Source of the DNA: Actinomycetota bacterium
Lineage (GTDB): Bacteria > Actinomycetota > Acidimicrobiia > IMCC26256 > PALSA-610
DNA length: 7,008 nucleotides
Assembly (NCBI GenBank): GCA_005779345.1
Contig: SXJQ01000296.1
Coordinates: 1 to 7,008, forward strand
Reading direction: 5' to 3'
This document shows, piece by piece, positions 1-5,003 of this stretch. The position numbers were made by a program, and so were the translations under genes. Each line of letters opens with the position of its first letter. The stretch's first letter is position 1. A model generated the notes under the pieces. That model saw nothing but the letters and a program-made list of their open reading frames with translations. It ran no database searches and was not told the origin of the DNA.

Positions 1-42
1 CTCTTCGGGGGCAACGCGGAGTTCTTGTTACGCGCCGGCTGA
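1..42 (+). CDS. Possible C-terminal end of a plus-strand gene (amidohydrolase-like tail), partial
   Basis: Frame 1 on the plus strand reads LFGGNAEFLLRAG and then TGA at 40-42. Only 13 residues are visible, so no domain can be assigned. The pattern of a small hydrophobic stretch, Gly-Asn-Ala and then aromatic/leucine residues at the very end resembles the C-terminus of many metal-dependent amidohydrolases (amidohydrolase 2 family), where a 'GNA-x-x-hydrophobic' segment closes the chain. If real, it ends tail to tail with the SnoaL-like gene and overlaps it by 15 nt (28-42). The alternative is a chance open stretch at the window edge. The call is weak and rests on a short pattern only. Confidence 0.3.
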   Translation, partial: LFGGNAEFLLRAG

Positions 43-507
43 AGACTCCGTCGGCGGGTCGGGGAACACGAGTTCGTTCGGCAGCGTGCCATCGAGGAAC
101 AGCAACGTCTCGACCCGGCTCGTGATGCGCCAGCCGTCGTCGGTGCGCCGGAGTTCGTCGTCGTAACGCGCTCCGATCGAGAACATGTGGGGCGCTCCGG
201 CGCGCGTGCGCGCACCCATCGGGTTGAACACCATCGTCTTGGCGTGGGCGTGCTCGGCGCCGTCGAACTCGATGACCGTGTTCGCCATCAGGTGCTGGCT
301 CACGACGAATGCCGACAGGCTGCGTTGCAGCCAGGGCTTGACCTCGGCGAGCGGTCCGGCAACACCGCCGGGGTTCGACGAGTAGTCGAGCACGGCGTCG
401 TGGGTGAAGACCCCGTCGAGGTCGTCGAACCGTTGTTCGTCGATCGCCCAGGCATACCGGTGCATCAGCTCTTGGATCTCGATCCGTTCCTTGGTGCGCC
501 TACTCAC
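28..507 (-). CDS. SnoaL-like / NTF2-fold family protein (SnoaL_4 type)
   Basis: A 159-aa protein with the layout of SnoaL-like polyketide cyclase/dehydratase-type proteins: an N-terminal helix (IEIQELMHRYAWAID, residues 9-23), a 'VFTHDAVLDY' strand segment (33-42), 'SQHLMANTVIEF' (70-81) and a long C-terminal beta section. Tyr18, Asp23 and His72 sit where the related bile-acid dehydratase BaiE and scytalone dehydratase carry catalytic Tyr, Asp and His, so an active dehydratase or isomerase is plausible; the substrate is unknown. The start is the GTG at 507, preceded by GGAAGGG (520-514) with 6 nt spacing. The frame stays open to about 963, but upstream it only shadows the neighbouring gene. 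Its start lies 2 nt after the stop of the 154-aa gene, so translation is probably coupled, and it is the last gene of the leftward cluster. The fold is fairly sure and the reaction is not. Confidence 0.85.
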   Translation of the reverse strand: MSRRTKERIEIQELMHRYAWAIDEQRFDDLDGVFTHDAVLDYSSNPGGVAGPLAEVKPWLQRSLSAFVVSQHLMANTVIEFDGAEHAHAKTMVFNPMGARTRAGAPHMFSIGARYDDELRRTDDGWRITSRVETLLFLDGTLPNELVFPDPPTESSAGA

Positions 508-509
508 GT

Positions 510-974
510 TCAGCCCTTCCGTTCGAGCATGGTGCGGATCGGTTCGCCACCCACGCGGAGTTGGACGACGTGGCCGTGCGGGGCCCACTGGGTCTGGCCG
601 GCGACCATGCCGGTGACGATGTCGTACACGACGACCCACCCGTCGACCCGCTCGACGATGTTCGTCGACGATTCGGCGATCGATCCGATGAGTCCGAACA
701 CCGCCCCCGCGATCTCGCGGGGTGTGACCGGTGCGGGCAACCACAGCAACTCGACCGTGTAGACGCCGTCGGCGAACGCGGCATCGAGGAAGTGGAACGG
801 CGAAGGTTCGTGCTCGCACGCGCGGCGGAGGTGGGGCAGGAGGTGCGTGTCGGGATCCTCGGCGACCCAGTCGGGCTCGCCGGCCGCGAGCATGAGGTCC
901 ATCACCGCGGGGACGCACGCGCCGGCGCTCGTGACGCCGCGTCCGCGGGTGTCGTGGTCCCAACGACGTTTCAC
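510..974 (-). CDS. Conserved-looking hypothetical protein, 154 aa
   Basis: I do not recognise this protein. The GTG start at 974 gives an N-terminus reading KRRWDHDTRGRGVTSAG, then a helical region (residues 18-55) and a mixed alpha/beta body with hydrophobic strands at 70-80 and 112-125. There is no signal peptide, membrane helix or obvious metal or catalytic motif; H8, H56, H61, H133 and H135 are scattered. It starts 10 nt after the maoC-type gene and ends 2 nt before the SnoaL-like gene, so it belongs to that operon and probably shares its pathway. No convincing Shine-Dalgarno lies before the GTG; instead TAGTCT (987-982), which contains the upstream TAG stop, sits 7 nt before the start and could be a -10 element. 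A shorter form starting at Met25 is possible. It may be an accessory protein or a small-molecule-binding domain; the function is open. Confidence 0.75.
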   Translation of the reverse strand: MKRRWDHDTRGRGVTSAGACVPAVMDLMLAAGEPDWVAEDPDTHLLPHLRRACEHEPSPFHFLDAAFADGVYTVELLWLPAPVTPREIAGAVFGLIGSIAESSTNIVERVDGWVVVYDIVTGMVAGQTQWAPHGHVVQLRVGGEPIRTMLERKG

Positions 975-984
975 GGAGCAGAGA

Positions 985-1464
985 CTACGAAAGCGGCTTG
1001 GGTTCGTCGGCCCCGGGCTTGCAGTTGATCGCGAGCGTGAACTTCGTCGCACACACCGGCTCGCCCGTCGCCTCCGACGACCAGGTGGTCTCGGTCACGT
1101 AGAACTCGAGCTTGCCGCCGTCGCTCTTCTCCTTCTCGTACACGTCGGAGACGGTGCCGCGGCCGACGAGGACGTCGCCCACGTGCGGCCACCGGCCGTC
1201 GAAGAAGACGAACTCCTGCTCACCGTGGAGGATCGCACGGCCCTTGCCGCGGAGGTTCTCGATCGGCAGGCCGGCCGCGCCGCCCTGCCCCATCGAACCC
1301 CAATAGGGCATCACGAACGGAAAGGTCGGGGGCACCGGGGCAGCGTCGCCCGAGTAGACGGCGTCGGTGTCGAGGAGCGCTTCGGCGAAGACCTTGACGG
1401 GGCCACGCTCGACAACGACCTTCTGGGCGCCGAGGTCGCGGCCCTCGAGCTCGAACAGTGCCAT
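985..1464 (-). CDS. MaoC family dehydratase, N-terminal-type hotdog domain (FAS1-like dehydratase)
   Basis: A 159-aa single hotdog domain of the MaoC_dehydrat_N type, the family of (R)-specific enoyl-CoA hydratase/dehydratase halves such as HadA/HadC. Visible hallmarks are APVPPTFPFVMPYWGSMG (residues 42-59), LHGEQEFVFF (79-88), the turn WPHVGDVLVGRGTVSDVYEK (92-111, the usual 'GD-x-L' element) and the closing strands LEFYVTETTW...GEPVCATKFTLAI (119-146). N-type domains usually lack the Asp/His catalytic dyad and act as the non-catalytic or substrate-binding half beside a MaoC partner; no partner lies in this window, so it may be outside or in trans. The ATG at 1464 has GGGAGGG (1479-1473) 8 nt upstream. 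It leads a three-gene operon with the 154-aa and SnoaL-like genes. Its leader carries the dyad shared with fadD. Confidence 0.85.
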   Translation of the reverse strand: MALFELEGRDLGAQKVVVERGPVKVFAEALLDTDAVYSGDAAPVPPTFPFVMPYWGSMGQGGAAGLPIENLRGKGRAILHGEQEFVFFDGRWPHVGDVLVGRGTVSDVYEKEKSDGGKLEFYVTETTWSSEATGEPVCATKFTLAINCKPGADEPKPLS

Positions 1465-1472
1465 GTGCGTGT

Positions 1473-1479
1473 CCCTCCC
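1473..1479 (-). promoter_or_regulatory. Strong Shine-Dalgarno of the maoC-type gene
   Basis: GGGAGGG on the minus strand lies 8 nt before the ATG at 1464 and fixes that start. It is the clearest ribosome binding site in the leftward cluster, in contrast to several neighbours that have none. A second purine-rich GGAGGT (1496-1491) lies too far upstream to serve this start and forms the loop of the dyad at 1485-1502. Confidence 0.7.
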
Positions 1480-1484
1480 GCAGA

Positions 1485-1502
1485 CCTGACACCTCCGTCA
1501 GG
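1485..1502. promoter_or_regulatory. Candidate operator, copy 2: CCTGAC-N6-GTCAGG upstream of the maoC operon
   Basis: Perfect 6-bp arms CCTGAC (1485-1490) and GTCAGG (1497-1502) flank a 6-nt spacer. The same 12 specified bases with the same spacer occur at the fadD start (4182-4189 / 4196-4201 within the larger dyad), and the left arm extends to GACCTGAC in both. It lies immediately downstream of the expected transcription start (about 1506) of the promoter proposed at 1513-1541, a classic place for a repressor site. It could instead act as an RNA hairpin presenting GGAGGT in the loop, but a 6-bp stem shared at a distant gene favours a DNA-binding protein. No regulator gene is in the window. 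Confidence 0.5.
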
Positions 1503-1512
1503 AAACGGGCGC

Positions 1513-1541
1513 AGGCTAGCAATCTCGTTCCGCGCGGTCAT
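1513..1541 (-). promoter_or_regulatory. Candidate promoter of the maoC operon
   Basis: On the minus strand ATGACC (1541-1536; 4 of 6 matches to TTGACA) is followed by a 17-nt spacer and TAGCCT (1518-1513, fitting TANNNT). This predicts a start near 1506 and a leader of about 40 nt carrying the dyad and a good Shine-Dalgarno. It lies in the only gap (1465-1557) before the three-gene operon. The -35 is weak, so the call depends mainly on position and the -10. Confidence 0.4.
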
Positions 1542-1557
1542 GCCGACACCGGCGCGC

Positions 1558-2574
1558 TCACCAGACGGGCGCGTCGGGGTCCCAGGCCGGCGCGGCGGTG
1601 CGCAACCACTCCGTGATCGTCGCGACGAGCACGTCGGGGTCGAGCGTCGATTCGTCGTCGGCGGCGGACCCGAGGATCGGCGCGAGCGCACCCGGGGGAT
1701 CGGCGTGCCAACGGGCCGAACCCTCGCGAGCGTTCAGGTCGGCGGCGAGCAGGCGCAGGTCGGGCCGCGGCGTGAACGGCCGCGACCGGAACCGGACCCA
1801 GGTCTCGTAGCGGCATTCGAGTTGGGCCAGCCGCCCCTGCACGACGAGGATGCGAAACCGTCGCGTCGCGGAGTTGATCGCCATCGGGTGTACGGCGCGT
1901 GACCACTCCGTGGTGAAGCGGTGCACGGTCCGCCGCGCCCACGCCTCGGGCACGCGCACGATCGCGAGGTCGGCGTCGGGATGCTCGTCGATCGTCACCG
2001 TCCCGTCGGCGATCGCACGCATGCTCTCGTCGAGGTGCGCGTCTTCGGCCTCCCACGACGCCCGATGCCGAGCGACGTCGTCGAGCAGATCCGGGAGCCG
2101 CGCGAGGCATGCTTCGTACAGCGCGCCGGTCGGGTCGGCGTCGGCGAACGTCGCGGGGTCGAGCGGCGATCGGTCGGCTTCACCGAACGCGGCGATCGTC
2201 ATCGAGATGCGCGCTGCGTCGCGCGACTCGAACCACCCGAAGTCGCCGGCGCGCGCGACATCGATCACGAGATCGCGGCGCGCGCCGGCGCCGTCGGGAT
2301 CGACGAGCGCGTAGATGCTCATCAACCCGTCCTGGTCGAAGTGGTTGTTCGACACCGCCTCGATGCCGTCGAACAGTTCGGGCCGGTCGAGGGAGCGGAG
2401 CGCGATCTGCGCCGAGAGGTCGTCGGCGAGGTCGTCGGGCGTCGCGCTGCCCGGCCAGTGCGACAAGACGAGCCGCGTGCTCGGCCCCGCGGAGCCGTCG
2501 ACGATCACGTTGGCGATGCCGTCGAGTTCGTCGAAGCGCACGAAGCGCAATGGGTGAGCGGCCGACGACGCCAT
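1558..2574 (-). CDS. DUF6687-like protein of unknown function with an HFDxDG motif
   Basis: A 338-aa soluble protein matching what I recall of the DUF6687 family: FDELDGIANVIVDG (residues 14-27), LVLSHWPGSATP (35-46), AVSNNHFDQDGLMSIYALVDP (73-93), a helical middle (145-190), then RRFRILVVQGRLAQLECRYETWV (238-260) and a W-H-A-D-P-P segment (289-294). The family has no assigned function that I know of. HFDQDGLMS (78-86) resembles motif I (H-x-D-x-D-G) of DHH-type phosphoesterases, but DHH itself and a clear DHHA1 domain are not evident. The ATG at 2574 is chosen because TACGCT lies exactly 6 nt upstream, fitting a leaderless transcript; the GTG at 2601 would add nine residues and lose that promoter. 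It sits 59 nt after fadD and 93 nt before the maoC promoter region. The family call is from memory and moderately sure; the gene itself is sure. Confidence 0.8.
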   Translation of the reverse strand: MASSAAHPLRFVRFDELDGIANVIVDGSAGPSTRLVLSHWPGSATPDDLADDLSAQIALRSLDRPELFDGIEAVSNNHFDQDGLMSIYALVDPDGAGARRDLVIDVARAGDFGWFESRDAARISMTIAAFGEADRSPLDPATFADADPTGALYEACLARLPDLLDDVARHRASWEAEDAHLDESMRAIADGTVTIDEHPDADLAIVRVPEAWARRTVHRFTTEWSRAVHPMAINSATRRFRILVVQGRLAQLECRYETWVRFRSRPFTPRPDLRLLAADLNAREGSARWHADPPGALAPILGSAADDESTLDPDVLVATITEWLRTAAPAWDPDAPVW

Positions 2575-2580
2575 GGGCCG

Positions 2581-2611
2581 AGCGTACGAGTTCAACCGCA
2601 CTCGAAGTCAA
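2581..2611 (-). promoter_or_regulatory. Candidate leaderless promoter of the DUF6687-like gene
   Basis: On the minus strand TTGACT (2611-2606, 5 of 6 to consensus) is followed by a 19-nt spacer and TACGCT (2586-2581), then 6 nt and the ATG at 2574. Transcription would begin at or next to the A of the start codon. No Shine-Dalgarno is present, which agrees. The 19-nt spacer is slightly long. Leaderless mRNAs with TANNNT about 7 nt before the start are common in actinobacteria. Confidence 0.45.
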
Positions 2612-2633
2612 CCCCACCGGCGGGTGAGAGGAG

Positions 2634-4169
2634 TCAGGCGAAGCGTTCGCGGAGCTTGTGCTTCATGACCTTGCCCGTCGCGTTGCGGGGCAACTCGTCG
2701 ACGAACTCGACGAGCCGGGGCCGCTTGTAGTCGGCGAGGTGCGCTGCACAGTGCGCGTCGAGCGCGGCGACGTCGAGTGTCGTGCCGGGCCTGCGCACCA
2801 CGAACGCACCGACGTCTTCACCCAGCACCTGATGCGGCACGCCGACGACAGCGGCTTCTTGCACGTCGGGGTGCGCGAGCAACACGGCCTCGACGTCGGT
2901 GGCATAGATGTTGTTACCGCCGCGGATGATCATGTCCTTGATGCGACCGCTGATGTAGACGAAGCCGTCGTCGTCGAGGTGGCAGAGGTCGCCCGTGCGT
3001 AACCATCCGTCGTCGGTCCAGGTGCTGTGGGTCGCGCCGTCGTCGCGGTAGTACTCGCGACGTTTGCCGGGCAGGCGGACGAGGAGTTCGCCGGTCTCGC
3101 CCGCGGGTCGAAGCGCGTCGGTGTCGGGATCGACGACCTTGATCTCCATCGGCGGCACCGGCTTGCCGACGCTGCCGATCCGCCGGGCCGCCTCGTCCTT
3201 CGGCATCACGATGTAGGCGGGACCCGCTTCGGTGAGCCCGTAACTGTTGGTCACCGAGGCCTGGGCCATCTTGTGTTGGAGCGTCGTGAGCGTTGCGGGC
3301 GCGAGGGGCGCCGAGCCGATCGAGACGGCGACGAAGCTCGACAGGTCGGCCGACTCGAACCGCGGCGAGGCGCTGATCAACTCGGCCATCGCCGGGACGA
3401 GGAAGCCCATGACCGGGCGTCGCTGCTCGACCAGGTCGAACCAGCGCTCCACGTCGAACTTCGGGAGGTACCAGCCGGCGAGACCCATCTTCATCGGGTT
3501 GTAGATGAAGCTCATCCCCGCGAACGTGAACAGCGGGGCGCCGTGCAGCCAGCCGCTCCCGGACCACGCGGGCGCGCCGTTCGGGATCATCGCGACGTTC
3601 TTGTGACGGACGAGTACGCCCTTGGGAAGACCCGTCGTCCCCGAGGTGTACATGATGTCGGCCATGTCGTCGAGGTCGAGCGGCACCTGGATCGCGCTCG
3701 CATCGAGGCCGTCGAGCACGGTCCACGGGTCGTGCTGCGCGAACCCGGTCGGCTCGACGCTCAGCACGCCACGAATCGGCAGTGCGCGCTCCACCGCGTG
3801 CGCCTGCGCGGCGAGTGACGCGCCGGTGATGATCGCCGACGGTTCGGCGTGACGCAGGATCACGAGCACCTCGTCGATCGACAGCCTGGTGTTGACCGGC
3901 ACCATGACCGCGCCCGCCTTGTGGATCCCCGCGTACGCACAGATCCACTCGAGGCAGTGTTCACTCCCGAGGTACAGCGCGACCCGGTCGCCCTTGCCGA
4001 CACCCCGATCGACGAGCCAGCGCGCGACCTGGTTGGAGCGAGCGTCCCACTCGGCGAAGGTGATCTCCTGATCGCCGTCGGGACCGAAGTTCACGTACGC
4101 CACCGTGTCGGCCCGGACCGTCGCCATGAAGCGCAGTTGGTCGACGAGCAACGGTCCCGTGGGTGCCAC
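2634..4169 (-). CDS. Acyl-CoA synthetase / AMP-dependent ligase (FadD type)
   Basis: A 511-aa class I adenylate-forming enzyme that would activate a carboxylic acid as acyl-AMP and transfer it to CoA. It shows the ATP/AMP signature YTSGTTGLPKG (residues 174-184), NSYGLTEAG (308-316), the TGD motif with Asp394, the hinge segment SGRIKDMIIRGGNNIY (407-422) and the catalytic lysine in NATGK (Lys500). Length and motif order are complete and normal for the family. The substrate cannot be read from sequence; neighbouring maoC, SnoaL-like and acyl-CoA dehydrogenase genes suggest a fatty or steroid-like acid for beta-oxidation. The GTG at 4169 is the furthest upstream start; no Shine-Dalgarno precedes it. 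The start lies 27 nt after the LysM gene's stop, and an 11-bp dyad overlaps that junction, so its expression is probably controlled separately. Confidence 0.93.
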   Translation of the reverse strand: MAPTGPLLVDQLRFMATVRADTVAYVNFGPDGDQEITFAEWDARSNQVARWLVDRGVGKGDRVALYLGSEHCLEWICAYAGIHKAGAVMVPVNTRLSIDEVLVILRHAEPSAIITGASLAAQAHAVERALPIRGVLSVEPTGFAQHDPWTVLDGLDASAIQVPLDLDDMADIMYTSGTTGLPKGVLVRHKNVAMIPNGAPAWSGSGWLHGAPLFTFAGMSFIYNPMKMGLAGWYLPKFDVERWFDLVEQRRPVMGFLVPAMAELISASPRFESADLSSFVAVSIGSAPLAPATLTTLQHKMAQASVTNSYGLTEAGPAYIVMPKDEAARRIGSVGKPVPPMEIKVVDPDTDALRPAGETGELLVRLPGKRREYYRDDGATHSTWTDDGWLRTGDLCHLDDDGFVYISGRIKDMIIRGGNNIYATDVEAVLLAHPDVQEAAVVGVPHQVLGEDVGAFVVRRPGTTLDVAALDAHCAAHLADYKRPRLVEFVDELPRNATGKVMKHKLRERFA

Positions 4170-4176
4170 GTGGCCG

Positions 4177-4205
4177 AGTTTGACCTGACGCGCGTGTCAG
4201 GTCAA
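4177..4205 (-). promoter_or_regulatory. Possible fadD promoter overlapped by the dyad, leaderless
   Basis: On the minus strand TTGACC (4205-4200, 5 of 6 to consensus) is followed by a 17-nt spacer and CAAACT (4182-4177; weak, 3 of 6), with 7 nt to the GTG at 4169. If used, the transcript would start at the GTG, which explains the missing Shine-Dalgarno, and the whole spacer would be covered by the dyad at 4179-4206. The -10 is poor, so fadD may instead be read through from the LysM promoter. Confidence 0.3.
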
Positions 4206-4206
4206 A
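4179..4206. promoter_or_regulatory. Large perfect dyad, candidate operator copy 1, at the LysM-fadD junction
   Basis: TTTGACCTGAC (4179-4189) and GTCAGGTCAAA (4196-4206) form an 11-bp perfect inverted repeat around the 6-nt loop GCGCGT. It overlaps the LysM gene's last codons and stop and ends 10 nt before the fadD GTG. The inner CCTGAC-N6-GTCAGG recurs upstream of the maoC operon, which argues for an operator recognised by a dimeric regulator. As RNA it would form a stable hairpin, but no U-tract follows on either strand, so an intrinsic terminator is less likely. I do not recognise the half-site as that of a known regulator. Confidence 0.6.
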
Positions 4207-4946
4207 GCGGGCAGGATCACGATCTCGCCGGGGAACACGAGGCTGGGGTTGCCGCTGCGGAGGTGGTCGCGGTTCGCGGCGACGAGGCGCGCCCAGTAGC
4301 GCGCGACGGTCTGATCCGACGGGGTACCGGCCTCGATGCCGGCGCCGGCGAGGTGCTGCTCGGCGATGCTCCAGAGGTGCTCGCCCGGCCGGATGACGTG
4401 CTCGAGGGGTGCGGCACCGGGGTTCTCGACGGGGTCCGTGGCACGAGCCGGGGCTGTCGTGATCGGGGCTGTCGGGGGAGGAGTCGACTGCGGGGTTTCG
4501 GGCCCACGCACGACGGGTCGGTCGCCGACGGGATCGGCCGCGAGCGTGACCCGCACGATCGGGACGTCGCCGGTGGTCGCGGCCGCGGCGACCGTGCCTG
4601 CGGGCGCGGCGATCGTGCCGAGGCCGAGCGCCACCACGAGGGCACGGTCGAGCAGGCGGTGGACGATCGGCAGCGTGAACGGCGCGAGGCGCTGCCAGCC
4701 GAGGCGGTCGGGTGCCGCGCGGGTGGCGATGGTGGCGATCGCCCCGACGAGCAACCCGGCGGCGAGCACGATGCCGACCACCGCGCCGACGGCGAGGCCG
4801 ATCCGCTCGGGCGAGCGGGCATCGCCCCAGTGCTCGGGCGGTGGGATCGCCTCGCTCCGCAGCGCGAGGGCGACCGCGGCCGCGAGCAGCGCCCCGTGGG
4901 CGGCCGTGACCGTGACGATGACGAGGGTCGATCGGAGACGTCGCAT
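4197..4946 (-). CDS. Membrane-anchored LysM domain protein
   Basis: A 249-aa protein with hydrophobic helices at about residues 7-29, 49-74 and 98-122, a Pro/Thr/Ala-rich linker (about 145-180) and a C-terminal LysM domain (183-247). The domain begins HVIRPGEHLWSIAEQHL and ends NPSLVFPGEIVILPA, with YWARLVAANRDHL between; the spacing insert (200-214) is longer than in a minimal LysM but usual for actinobacterial membrane LysM proteins. LysM binds peptidoglycan N-acetylglucosamine chains, so the protein probably tethers to the wall outside the membrane; no catalytic domain is seen. Three hydrophobic segments would place the C-terminus outside if the N-terminus is inside. The ATG at 4946 has no Shine-Dalgarno but a near-ideal promoter abuts it. 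It diverges from the repeat-bearing gene across 57 nt; any tie to lipid metabolism downstream is uncertain. Confidence 0.88.
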   Translation of the reverse strand: MRRLRSTLVIVTVTAAHGALLAAAVALALRSEAIPPPEHWGDARSPERIGLAVGAVVGIVLAAGLLVGAIATIATRAAPDRLGWQRLAPFTLPIVHRLLDRALVVALGLGTIAAPAGTVAAAATTGDVPIVRVTLAADPVGDRPVVRGPETPQSTPPPTAPITTAPARATDPVENPGAAPLEHVIRPGEHLWSIAEQHLAGAGIEAGTPSDQTVARYWARLVAANRDHLRSGNPSLVFPGEIVILPALT

Positions 4947-4952
4947 GCAGTG

Positions 4953-4982
4953 AACCTATGAGATGTCGACAAACCGTGTCAA
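4953..4982 (-). promoter_or_regulatory. Leaderless promoter of the LysM gene
   Basis: On the minus strand a perfect TTGACA (4982-4977), an 18-nt spacer and TAGGTT (4958-4953) are followed by 6 nt and the ATG at 4946. This is the best promoter in the window and predicts transcription starting at the start codon. The spacer contains the palindrome TGTCGACA (4964-4971). Confidence 0.6.
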
Positions 4983-4991
4983 GTTGTGTCA
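4976..4991 (+). repeat. GTGTCA direct repeat with 10-bp period in the divergent promoter region
   Basis: GTGTCA occurs at 4976-4981 and 4986-4991, so the copies start one helical turn apart. The first overlaps the -35 of the LysM promoter and the second lies just before the divergent gene. Direct repeats at 10-11 bp are typical of activator or response-regulator sites, but the copies are short and chance is possible. Confidence 0.3.
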
Positions 4992-5003
4992 GAGTGCTTC
5001 ACC

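Noticed and set aside
508..963. Extension of the SnoaL-like frame to 963, giving a 311-aa protein
   Set aside because: The added residues are almost all Arg, Pro, Gly and His, typical of an out-of-frame shadow in GC-rich DNA, and they cover the 154-aa gene. A GTG with a Shine-Dalgarno at the right distance starts the real protein at 507.
847..1902. Plus-strand open frame of 351 codons antisense to the maoC-type gene and its neighbours
   Set aside because: Its translation is low-complexity Arg/Gly/Val/Glu-rich with no domain, it crosses three genes and an intergenic promoter region, and codon bias favours the minus strand.
2575..2601. GTG start at 2601 for the DUF6687-like gene
   Set aside because: It would place the TACGCT -10 element inside the coding region and adds nine residues unlike family N-termini; GGTGGGG upstream is only a weak ribosome site. 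It is kept as an alternative.
2612..2633. Small CACC/GGTG hairpin after the fadD stop
   Set aside because: Only 4 bp of pairing and no U-tract; such short stems are frequent in GC-rich DNA.
3849..4961. Plus-strand open frame of 370 codons across fadD and the LysM gene
   Set aside because: It is antisense to a complete adenylate-forming enzyme and a LysM domain with all their motifs; the translation is Arg/Asp/Gly-rich without any recognisable element.
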